Assembly: GCF_020521235.1 (NCBI RefSeq)
Contig: NZ_BLAY01000091.1
Span: 1-41,395 of the forward strand
Direction: 5' to 3'
DNA from: Microseira wollei NIES-4236
GTDB taxonomy: Bacteria > Cyanobacteriota > Cyanobacteriia > Cyanobacteriales > Aerosakkonemataceae
Length of the DNA stretch: 41,395 bases
Position numbers and translations under genes: made by a program
Shown here: positions 15,407 to 24,042 of the stretch, in pieces
Numbering within the stretch: the stretch's first letter is position 1
Layout: every line of letters starts with the position of its first letter
Notes under the pieces: model-generated
Told to the model about the DNA's origin: nothing
The model's database searches: none
Seen by the model: the letters and a program-made list of their open reading frames with translations, nothing else

Positions 15407-17722
15407 TAATTGCCATTCAAGACGTGACCGAACTCACCCAGCGCATCCAAAGCTATCAAGAAGAACTAAAACAACGCCAGCTCGTAGAAGCACGATTAAA
15501 ACGCGCCAAAGTCGCGGCAGAATCAGCAAACCGCGCCAAAAGCGAATTTTTAGCCATGATGATCCCTGAAATTCGCACCCCCATGAATGGCGTCATCGGC
15601 ATGACCGAATTACTGTTAGATACTCAACTAACACCCAACCAGCGCAATTTCATCAATACAATTCGCACCAGCGGCGATTCCTTGCTTGCCATTATTAACG
15701 ATATCCTCGACTTTTCTAAGATTGAAGCCAGTAAACTAGATTTAGAATCAGAACCTTTTAACCTGCGAATTTGTGTCGAAGAAGCTTTAGATTTAGTTGC
15801 TACCAAAGCGATTGAAAAAAATCTGGAATTAGCCTACCAATTTTTTGCCCCAAATACCCCCAATTTTATTTTTGGATATATCACGCGAATGCGGCAAATT
15901 TTGGTAAATCTGATTGGCAATGCCGTCAAATTTACCTCATCTGGGGAAGTAGTTGTCTCCGTTTCTGCTAAAAAATTGTCGACTGGGTCAGAAGACCCAG
16001 CAACGCGGGTTCAAAGCGAACAAGAGAATTCTCAATCCCCAATTACCAATTCCCCATTACCCATCACCAATTCCCAATACGAAATCCAATTTACAGTTAA
16101 AGATACCGGCATTGGCATTCCCCCCGAACGAATAAATTTACTATTTAAACCCTTTACTCAGGTTGATAGTTCCACCACGGGCAAATTCGGCGGCACAGGG
16201 TTAGGCTTAGCCATCAGCAAGCGGTTGTGCGAATTGATGGGGGGTACGATGTGGGTAGAAAGCGAAGTAGGAAAGGGTTCCAAGTTTTCTTTCACAATAA
16301 TTGCTCCTTTAGCTCCAAAAAGCGAAGATACGTTAGATCTAAACCTGCCTCAGCCAGAATTAGCAGGGTTGCAGGTATTGGTGGTGGATGACAATGCCAC
16401 AAACCGCAAAATACTCACCCTGATGGCTAAATCTTGGGGCATGGTTGTCCGCGCTGCCAAGTCGGGTGCCCAAGCTTTAAAATTACTCAATCAAGGCTAT
16501 GAATTTGACTTGGCGATTTTAGACTACCACATGCCAGAAATGGATGGAATTGCTCTGGCTCAGGAGATTCATGCTTTACCGAAGACAAAAAATTTGCCTT
16601 TATTAATTCTGAGTTCTGGAGGGAAACCAAGTCGCAAAGAAATCCCCCATCAAGCTGACTTTGTGGCTTTTATTTATAAACCCATTAAGCAAGCTCAACT
16701 TCACGAAGTTTTGGTTCGCATCGCCGGTAAGGAATGTACCAATACCAAACCCTGTATTGAGAAACCGTCCCAATTCGATCCCGGTTTAGGGGAAAAACTG
16801 CCTTTAAAGATTTTGCTGGTAGACGATGTGGAAGTAAACCAAACTGTTGCCGTAGAAATGTTAAAGCGATTAGGCTATAGCGCTGATGTTGCCAGTAGCG
16901 GAGTTGAGGCGCTGGATGCGCTTTTGCAGCGCGAGTATTATGTCATATTTATGGATATGCAAATGCCACAGATGGATGGATTAGAAACCACCCGTCGCAT
17001 CCGGCAGCAGTTTTCTCCCGATCGCAAACTTCCCCCTTGGCAAGGGGGACCAGAGGGGGATCAAAAGGAGGGAATCCCAAATCCCAAATCCCACCGTCCT
17101 TGGATTATCGCGATGACGGCGAATGCGATGCAAGGCGATCGCGAAGCTTGTTTAGATGCAGGCATGAACGACTATATCAGCAAGCCAGTCCGAGTCCAAG
17201 TACTCACCCAAGCCCTTAGCCGCTACGAACAATTTCTCTCTAAATTACCACCTGTGGAACTGGAAACTAGGACGAGCCAGATGGAACAATTAGAGGAAGA
17301 GAAAACTTCATTTGTTGCTCCACCCCAAACAACTGCTTTGCAAGCAGTTTCATTAGCAAGTCACCCACTGCCGCAAACAACAAAGTCGAATCTATTATTG
17401 TTGCGATCTGCACCTGAGTTATTGCCTCCCTCCCTGGATCCTCCACAATCAAAAACAGAGCAAAACAATGCTGACCTCAAGCGAGTAAATAGCACAAAAG
17501 AAGCATCAGCATCGCCTGAGGGCAACGCACCCATTCCCCAGTCACACCCAGCCGTTGCTCGTCAAGCATTTGAACAGTTAAAAAACTTAATCTCCCGTGC
17601 AGGGGAACTGGTGGCAACGATTGAAGCCGAGTATAACCGGATAACGGGGACAGAAGAAGTGGAAGCTCTGGAGCAGGGGAGCAAGCGAGCAGGGGAGAAT
17701 ATAAATTCAAATTCCCCTCTGT

Positions 17723-17902
17723 CCTGAAGAACAGATCGAGCATTTGCTACCAACCCCCAAGTCTGAAAAAGATAGTGCTGTCCTTTTGGATCCAGCGCGT
17801 TTCACCATTGAGGAATTGCACGTTCAAGGAGATATTGTCATCTTTTTCGATGTGGGTTCCTTCGAGGTTTTGCTGGAAGCGATCGCAGCCGTAGCGTCAT
17901 AG
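17723..17902 (+). pseudogene. Orphan C-terminal segment resembling the end of a CheC/CheX-like protein
   Basis: An open frame with no start reads [20 protein letters not shown], then FTIEELHVQGDIVIFFDVGS and FEVLLEAIAAVAS before a TAG. ELHVQGDIVIFF strongly resembles YLHVEGDFVLFF near the end of the receiver-CheC gene (about 21390-21430). It may be the frameshifted end of the kinase gene or a remnant of a second CheC-like gene. The preceding GAGCAGGGGAGCAAGCGAGC repeat marks the break. Confidence 0.45.
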
Positions 17903-17976
17903 GTAATTGGTTATTGCAGATGGCGTATTTCAAATTAAATCTGCCATCTAAAATCTGAAATCTCAAATCCGAACAC

Positions 17977-20117
17977 ATGGATATGCCAAACGAATTAACG
18001 AGAAATGTTGCCATATAAATTGAGGAAAATTTCCAAAATTTTCAATCTCCCATCACCTATTCCGAGTCACTTCAACAACTGCTCCACGCCTTAGCAGCGG
18101 TGCGGGATGGAGATTTTACCGTGCGCTTAGACGAAAATAACGGCTTGGGAGAAATTGCCACCGTTTTTAATCAAATGGTGAGCGTTAATCAAAAATTTGT
18201 CAACGAGTTGATTCCCATTCACCAGGGAGTGGTTGAAGAAGGAAAGGTCAACAAACAGGTAGCGCACAAAGAATTTAAAGGAACCTGGACTGCCAGTATT
18301 GATGCTGTCAACGAGATGGTCAATAGTTTGGTGAACCCGACTATAGAAATTGCACGGGTTTTGCACGCTGTCTCAAAAGGCGATCTCTCCCAAAAATTTG
18401 AGTTAGAAGTTGAAGGCAAGCAAATAAAGGGATTGTTCCGCCGCATCGGTACTACGCTCAACAAAATGGTAGACCAACTCAATGCCTTTGCCTTAGAATT
18501 AAACCGCGTTGCGGTTGAAGTTGGCAGCGAAGGAATATTAGGAAGTCAAGCTTGCGTAGAAGGCGTATCCGGTATTTGGAAAGACCTGACCGCAAGCGTC
18601 AACTTGATGGCAAATAATTTAACCAATCAAGTCCGCAATATTACGAAAGTAGCAACGGCAATCGGCGTTGGCGATCTGAGCGAAAAAATAACGGTTGATG
18701 CTAAAGGCGAAATATTGCAATTAAAAGATACCCTCAACCAAATGGTTGATAGTCTCAACGACTTTGCTTCGGAAGTGACGCGGGTAGCGAGGGAAGTCGG
18801 CACGGAAGGCATTCTCGGCGGTCAAGCACAAGTGCGCGGCGTAGCTGGAATCTGGAAAGAATTAACCGATAGCGTTAATTTAATGGCGCATAATTTGACC
18901 GATCAGGTACGCAATATTTCTGAAGTAACCACCGCAGTTGCTAATGGAGATTTGTCCAAGAAAATTACCGTAGAAGCGAAGGGAGAAATTTTAGAACTGA
19001 AGAATACCGTCAATCAAATGACCGCTCGCTTGGATGGGTTTGCTTCAGAAGTAACGCGACTGACAAAAGAGGTGGTAAACGGAAAATTAGGCGGTCAGGC
19101 AGTTGTATCGGGTGTGAGCGGAATTTGGCAAGATTTAACAGATGATGTTAATTTAATGGCGGCGAATTTGACTGACCAGGTGCAGCGAATTGGTGGAGTT
19201 GCGATCGCTCTCAACAATGCCTCGGAACAGTTGCTTGCAGATAGCCAAAATATGGGTGCTGCGGCAGAAGAAACTTCCGCACCAGCTGGAACAGTCGCCT
19301 CCGCCGCCGAACAAGTTAGCGTCAATGTGCAGTCCGTCGCCACGGGTATCGACCAAATGAACGCTAGCATCAAAGAAATTGCCAAAAGTGCTGCCGAAGC
19401 TGCCACCGTTGCAAATTCAGCGGTGAAAACGGCAGAAACTAAGTAGGTAGGTATAAATAAACTGAACACCCGACGGGCGAGACGCCCATCCCACAAGAGA
19501 GTTGAAAGCTTTGTGGGGTGGGCATCCTGCCTGCCCTATCTTTATATAACTATTTTCACTTTATTTACCTGCACCTACTTACTAACGAAACGATCGCTAA
19601 GCTGGGTGTCAGCAGCAGGGAAATTGGCAATATCGTTAAAGTCATTACTTCTATCGCCCAACAAACGAATTTGTTGGCACTCAACGCCACAATTGAAGCT
19701 GCAAGAGCAGGGGAAGCGGGTAAAGGTTTTGCGGTGGTGGCAAATGAGGTGAAAGAACTAGCAAAACAAACCGCAACTGCCACGGAAGATATTAGCAAGA
19801 AAGTCGAGGCGATTCAAGCGGATACCAAGAGTTCGGTGAGTGCGCTCGCCCAAATTACCACCATCATTAATCAGATTAGCGATTTGCAAACCACCATCGC
19901 CAGCGCTGTAGAAGAACAAACCGCAACGACAAACGAAATTGCTCGTAACGTCAACCAAGTTGCCCTCGGTTCGTCGGAAATTGCCCGCAATATTACCAGC
20001 GTCGCCGATGCTGCTACCAGTACCACCACCAGCGCCAGCAACACGCAAACAGCAGCAATTCAGCTATCCAAAACCGCTAGCGAATTGCAAGAACTTGTCA
20101 GTCAATTTAAGATTTAA
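17977..20117 (+). pseudogene. HAMP-rich methyl-accepting chemotaxis protein, interrupted
   Basis: The frame starts MDMPNELTRNVAI, hits TAA at 18016-18018, and continues IEENFQNFQSPITYSESLQQ and into ALAAVRDGDFTVRLDE. Four or more HAMP-like units follow ([40 protein letters not shown]) with EGILG-QA-V-GV-GIWK-LT linkers. Then comes the signalling domain, split at 19441-19580 by a 140-bp element, with the hairpin tip [20 protein letters not shown] and [17 protein letters not shown]. No transmembrane segment exists, so it would be a cytoplasmic receptor working with CheA. A shortened product starting with GTG at 18100 would still lack the signalling tip. Confidence 0.85.
19441..19580. mobile_element. 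140-bp inverted-repeat element inside the methyl-accepting protein
   Basis: The left end AAGTAGGTAGGTATAAATAA and the right end TTTACCTGCACCTACTT are imperfect inverted repeats. ACT precedes (19438-19440) and follows (19581-19583). Removing the element gives GCAGAAACT-ACTAACGAAACG, i.e. [12 protein letters not shown]; removing one ACT as well gives [11 protein letters not shown]. Both keep the frame and the heptad of the coiled coil. The interior has the dispersed repeat GGCGAGACGCCCATCCCACA with its inverse. Confidence 0.8.
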
Positions 20118-20365
20118 GATTTTAGATTGCAGATTTTAGATTTAACTTAAATCTGCAATTACCAATTTCCAATTACCAATGATGAAAAATTACCTCAAAC
20201 CAATTTCATTAATTCTTTTGGCAGCTGGTTCGCTTTCAGAAAATCAAAGATTGCGCGCCGCTTTAGATGCCGAAGAATATGTATTTGCCTCAGCAACCAG
20301 CTTGTATCATTGCCTCGAGGCTGAGTGCCACCATCCCAAAGTTGTTCTGCTCGATTTTTCTATTA

Positions 20366-20516
20366 ACGCAAGTTGCTAGTTATAAACAAGGGCTTTGCTA
20401 ATGGCTAATTGCTTGCTAATATAGGATTTTTACTGACATTAGCCATTAGCTATTAGCCATTAGCCATTAGCCATTAGCCATTAGCTCCTATCCATGAGAT
20501 AACTAGCAACTTGAGT
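20366..20516. mobile_element. Heptamer-containing inverted-repeat element, copy A
   Basis: Ends ACGCAAGTTGCTAGTTAT and ATAACTAGCAACTTGAGT are inverted repeats with one mismatch in 18; flanks are TATTA on both sides (20361-20365, 20517-20521). Interior: two short runs of GCTAATT/GCTAATA-type heptamers, spacer ATAGGATTTTTACTGACA, then six TTAGCCA-type heptamers. Excision with one TATTA gives TTT TCT ATT ATT GAA AAT, in frame (DFSIIENS). Confidence 0.88.
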
Positions 20517-21150
20517 TATTATTGAAAATAGCTTGTCGCCCGTGATTCAGTTGTTTCTGTTTTTGAATATTCCCCTAATTTTGCTGGGCGAAAATCTTTC
20601 AGACAATATGATGCGGTATTTGCAGCAAACTGGAGTTTTTGCCGTTATAGATAAAAATACCGATGCTCGGGAATTGCGTCGCGCAATTGAAATGGCAGTT
20701 TCTGCCAAACATAAAGAGTTGAATTCCAGTTTAGATTTAGGTAATTTTAGAACAATTCAAAAGACTAAATTACAGGATATCGTCAAAACGGCTATCGGCA
20801 CAGCCGTGGCGCGGACGAGCGAGATGATCAACTGCGAAATGCAATTTGAACCGCCTTCTTTTCATGCGCTATCGCCCTTGATTTTACAAGAAAAACTGAT
20901 GCAGGATTTGGGAGAAAAATTAGTGGCGGTAGCACAACTTGATTTTTCCGGTAACATGACCGGAACGGCGCATATGTTGTTTTCCCAAGAAGCGGCGGAT
21001 GCGATTGTTTTGAGTCTCTGTGGCGCTGAAGTTGAAGGGGATGAACTCAATCAAATGAAGACCGATATTATGGGAGAAATTGGTAATGTCGCCATCAACG
21101 GGATTGTCGGCACATTTAGCAATACTTTAAAATATAAATTAAGTTATGTA

Positions 21151-21282
21151 ACTCAAGTTGCTAGTTATAAACTTGGGCGTTGCTAATTGCTAATTGCTAA
21201 TTGCTAATACAGCATTTTTCCTCACACTAGCCATTAGCCATTAGCCATTAGCTCCAGGTTCGAGATAACTAGCAACTTGCGT
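21151..21282. mobile_element. Heptamer-containing inverted-repeat element, copy B
   Basis: Ends ACTCAAGTTGCTAGTTAT and ATAACTAGCAACTTGCGT are inverted repeats; flanks are TATGTA on both sides (21145-21150, 21283-21288). Interior: GCTAATT heptamers, spacer ACAGCATTTTTCCTCACA, TTAGCCA heptamers. Excision with one TATGTA gives TAT GTA GTT CCA, in frame (LSYVVPSYIEG). Same family as copies A, C and D. Confidence 0.88.
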
Positions 21283-21471
21283 TATGTAGTTCCATCTTAT
21301 ATAGAAGGGTCTACAGAAGAAATTTTCAAGTTGATGAATTTAAGTTTAAAATCTACAGTTATACTATTTATGTCGCATTTTAAAATGCTATATTTACACG
21401 TAGAAGGAGATTTCGTCCTCTTTTTCCAGGCTCGTATATTGCTTGATTTGCTGTTTCGTGGTTGCTCGGGA

Positions 21472-22653
21472 ATGGCTAAAATTCGCGTTCTAGTTGTGGA
21501 TGATTCTTCGGTGGTGCGTCCCATGGTGAGTAACGCACTCGCAATCGATCCGGCATTGGAAGTTGTGGGGACGGCGGCGAATGGTCAGATTGCGATCGCT
21601 AAAATCCCTCTACTCAATCTTGATCTAATTATTCTAGATGTGGCAATGCCAGAAATGGACGGGTTAGAGACATTGGCAGCTATCCGAGAACGGGATAAAA
21701 ACCTACCCATAATTATGTATAGCGCACTGACAGAATTAGGTGCGATCGCTACCCTAGAAGCGCTTTCCCTTGGTGCCACAGATTACGTCACCAAACCTCA
21801 TAACATGAAAACCAAGGAAGCGGCGCTAGAGCATATTCAACAACAACTTATTCCCAAAATCAAAGTATTTTCTCATGGTGCTGCTAGGAAACAAGAGGAC
21901 GCTCTGACGCGGGAAAATGGGGATGCAAAGAAAAATTTTTACTCTTCTTTCCCATCTAAAATCCTATCCCCCCCTAACCCCCCAAGAAGAAAAGCCCAGC
22001 ATCCGCTGGTTTCCCCCTTTTCAAGGGGGACGGGAGGGGGATCGCTTGGGGGGAGTGCCAAGTCCAAAATCGACATCGTAGCGATTGGAGTTTCTACCGG
22101 AGGGCCAAACGCATTAGAAACTATTTTACGCGAGTTACCCGCTAATTTTCCCGTGCCGCTCGTCATCGTGCAACATATGCCGCCAGTGTTTACAAAACGC
22201 TTGGCAGAACGATTGGCACAAAAGAGCAAAATTCGAGTTTCTGAGGGCGTTCAAGGAGGTATTTTAGAAGCGGGACACGCTTGGATCGCACCGGGAGACT
22301 ACCACATGGTAGTGGAAAAATACGGCGAGCGCATCCAAATTTACATCAATCAAGACCCACCAGAAAATTCCTGTCGTCCCGCCGTTGACGTGCTTTTTCG
22401 TTCTGTAGCTAAAACTTACGGCGCTAACACTTTGGCTGTAGTCCTGACTGGAATGGGACAAGATGGATTAATCGGATGCCAGTACATTAAAGAAGCAGGC
22501 GCACAGGTTATAGTTCAAGATGAAAAAACCAGCGTTGTTTGGGGAATGCCGGGAATTGTAGCTAACTCTGGTTTAGCAGAAAAAGTGCTGCCTCTAGATG
22601 AAATTGCCGGTGAAATTATTAGCCGAGTCTGCGAAGGGAGAGTGTATTGCTAG
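21472..22653 (+). CDS. cheB: CheB protein-glutamate methylesterase
   Basis: A 393-residue protein, the only intact gene of the chemotaxis cluster. Receiver domain residues 1-120 (VLVVDDSSVVR; phospho-acceptor Asp56 in LIILDVAMPEMDG; YSALTE; TKP). Linker residues about 155-190 contain translated dispersed-repeat DNA (PPNPPRRKAQHPLVSPFSRG). Methylesterase domain follows, with Ser in IGVSTGGP, His in VIVQHMPP and Asp in LTGMGQDG. It removes methyl groups from receptors and amidates. The ATG at 21472 is chosen for homology; the frame is open upstream into the CheC-like tail. Its targets (receptor) and activator (CheA) are broken here, so it may serve another system or await decay. Confidence 0.9.
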   Translation: MAKIRVLVVDDSSVVRPMVSNALAIDPALEVVGTAANGQIAIAKIPLLNLDLIILDVAMPEMDGLETLAAIRERDKNLPIIMYSALTELGAIATLEALSLGATDYVTKPHNMKTKEAALEHIQQQLIPKIKVFSHGAARKQEDALTRENGDAKKNFYSSFPSKILSPPNPPRRKAQHPLVSPFSRGTGGGSLGGSAKSKIDIVAIGVSTGGPNALETILRELPANFPVPLVIVQHMPPVFTKRLAERLAQKSKIRVSEGVQGGILEAGHAWIAPGDYHMVVEKYGERIQIYINQDPPENSCRPAVDVLFRSVAKTYGANTLAVVLTGMGQDGLIGCQYIKEAGAQVIVQDEKTSVVWGMPGIVANSGLAEKVLPLDEIAGEIISRVCEGRVYC

Positions 22654-22660
22654 GTTGCCT

Positions 22661-22935
22661 GGAAACGAGGCAGAGCCTCGTTTCCTCTCGTTCCCAGGCA
22701 AGAGCCTGGGAACGAGAGGAACGAGAGCGCAGAGGCTCTGCCTCGCCAGGAAGCGAAACGAACGAGGCAGAGCCTCGTTTCCTCTCGTTCCCAGGCAAGA
22801 GCCTGGGAACGAGAGGAACGAGAGCGCAGAGGCTCAGCCTCGCCAGGAAGCGAAACGAACGAGGCAGAGCCTCGTTTCCTCTCGTTCCCAGGCAAGAGCC
22901 TGGAAACGAGAGTGCAGAGGATCTGCCTCGCTACG
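22661..22935. repeat. 97-bp tandem repeat of hairpins
   Basis: GAGGCAGAGCC begins units at 22667, 22764 and 22861, giving a 97-base period and nearly three copies. Each unit nests complementary arms: CCTCTCGTTCCCAGGC with GCCTGGGAACGAGAGG, and the outer AGGCAGAGCCTCG with the later CAGAGGCTCTGCCTCG. The third unit is shortened. The region from cheB to the minus-strand gene at 22944 is entirely this array. It may end transcription from both sides. Confidence 0.85.
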
Positions 22936-22943
22936 GACTGATA

Positions 22944-23684
22944 TCAAACTGTTGTGGCAGCTGCCTTGTAATTTTTGACTCTGGCGCCATCTGCTACCCC
23001 TAAAACCTTTGCTAACCAAGGGGGAGGAGAGGTGGCGATCGCTTTTTGTAATTCGCTCAAAACTTCTCTTGCCGCGCCGCCTTCAGTCACTTTCATCGGA
23101 TAAAGCCCGCCTTTTATTACTTTAGCAGCAGCCGGTCCCCCGATCGAGACTATATATAGCACGTGGCAATCTTTAATTAAACTGACTCGGAAGGCATTTT
23201 TATCATGTGATAAATCCGCTTCCAGCGCCGATCTGATATCGATCAGCCTCATTTCTGTTGCTGATAGCTGATAAATCAGATAGCGCTGACAAGAACCAAA
23301 ATGTCCATCCAATTGCTCTTTATTGTTAGAAGCCACCGCAATGCGAATCGAGTCAGCTATATCGCCATCTTGATAAGGTTCTATTGGCGGCAGCGTTTTC
23401 TGGGCTGCATCGATTTCACCCCATAAGATTCTCACCGCTTCTTTCAATGCTGCTAGCGGGACTGTCGTATCTTCACCATCCTCTTCGCCGTCCAGATCGT
23501 ATGTCTGTCCGATCGCTGTTTTCAAGGCAGTGACGGTAATTTTACTTAAGCCTGCTTCATCTATGCGATCGCCCAGTTCTGATTTTAAACCTTCTATTAC
23601 CTCCCCCACCGATATTCCAGGTAATGCCCTAGCAGCTAATGCAATTCTTAAAGCCACTTCATTTGAAATGGGTTGTTGGTGCAT
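22944..23684 (-). CDS. NafY/NifX-type nitrogenase cofactor-binding protein
   Basis: A 246-residue protein. Residues about 1-105 are an N-terminal helical domain (ALRIALAARALPGISVGEVI, AGLSKITVTALKTAIGQ), residues 113-225 the NifX/NafY-like domain (IRIAVASNNKEQLDGHFGSC with His128, RYLIYQLS, HVLYIVSIGGPAAAKVIKGG). Two-domain length and the DGHFGSC motif match NafY, in which the equivalent His binds FeMo-cofactor. It would carry or protect the nitrogenase cofactor. No other nif gene is in the window, so its link to nitrogen fixation is by family only. The last residues (YKAAATTV) border the repeat array. Confidence 0.75.
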   Translation of the reverse strand: MHQQPISNEVALRIALAARALPGISVGEVIEGLKSELGDRIDEAGLSKITVTALKTAIGQTYDLDGEEDGEDTTVPLAALKEAVRILWGEIDAAQKTLPPIEPYQDGDIADSIRIAVASNNKEQLDGHFGSCQRYLIYQLSATEMRLIDIRSALEADLSHDKNAFRVSLIKDCHVLYIVSIGGPAAAKVIKGGLYPMKVTEGGAAREVLSELQKAIATSPPPWLAKVLGVADGARVKNYKAAATTV

Positions 23685-23723
23685 GGTTCTCTCTCTAAAT
23701 CGCTAACCGATTGGATACTACTA

Positions 23724-23855
23724 ACTCAAGTTGCTAATTGCTAATTGCTAATTGCTAATTGCTAATTGCCAGTTTACTAATATCGTATTTTTCCTGACAT
23801 TAGCCATTAGCCATTAGCCATTAGCCGCACGTTTGAGATAACTCGCAACTTGTGT
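23724..23855. mobile_element. Heptamer-containing inverted-repeat element, copy D
   Basis: Ends ACTCAAGTTGC and GCAACTTGTGT; left flank TACTA (23719-23723), right flank TAACTA (one extra base). Interior: five TTGCTAA heptamers, spacer with CGTATTTTTCCTGACA, four TTAGCCA heptamers. It lies 40 bases upstream of the NafY-like gene and so could carry or displace its promoter. 23856-24042 is AT-rich with no gene. Confidence 0.8.
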
Positions 23856-24042
23856 TAACTAGCAGTATAGATTTTTTATATTATTAAAAATCCCTGCTGG
23901 ATTTCCGTATGATTTAATACCAATCTTCGCCTCTCAATTTATTTTTGATTATCAAGAAATATTTTGTTTTATTAAAAATCGCAAATTTAAACTAACATTC
24001 CACCTTAAATCTGCAATCTGAAATCCTAAATCTGCAATTAAA

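Larger units (their letters stand above)
13690..17727 (+). pseudogene. PAS-histidine kinase with two receiver domains, interrupted by an IS and a small element
   Basis: The 5' part (13690-13869) encodes a PAS start (FTILDRVPVGLCVIQQDMVV, LYWNRILEDWTKIP, IIGKKLDTYFPH). It resumes at 15109 as HINQPKYQSRLRQVFKHGLP up to GEGFDAL, and again at 15409 as [20 protein letters not shown]. Then come the H-box region, HATPase ([34 protein letters not shown]), receiver 1 ([22 protein letters not shown]) and receiver 2 ([21 protein letters not shown]). The phosphorylated His of the H box is Pro (15565-15567). Heptamer DNA is translated within the HATPase domain ([14 protein letters not shown]) and other repeat DNA in receiver 2 ([12 protein letters not shown]). 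The frame is lost at 17695-17727 in a GAGCAGGGGAG repeat. Confidence 0.85.
20179..21471 (+). pseudogene. Receiver-like plus CheC-like protein, split by two small elements
   Basis: Three pieces read in one protein when two elements are removed: MMKNYLKPISLILLAAGSLS ... KVVLLDFSI / IENSLSPVIQLFLFLNIPLI (a receiver-like domain; the usual DD pair is absent), then a CheC/CheX-type phosphatase domain (LAVAQLDFSGNMTGTAHMLF-like, MKTDIMGEIGNVAINGIVGT, where E..N is the phosphatase signature) / VPSYIEGSTEEIFKLMN ... HVEGDFVLFF. CheC proteins dephosphorylate CheY. The reading frame then runs without a stop into cheB at 21472. As it stands only fragments can be made. Confidence 0.8.

Noticed and set aside
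15008-15409. 133-residue frame after the IS607 element as a separate gene
   Set aside because: Its middle is the continuing PAS domain of the interrupted kinase, its start is IS sequence and its end is the TA-target element.
22598-23019. Open frames of 80-126 codons on both strands across 22598-23019
   Set aside because: They are made of the 97-bp hairpin repeats read in several frames and encode repetitive Arg/Glu/Ser-rich peptides.
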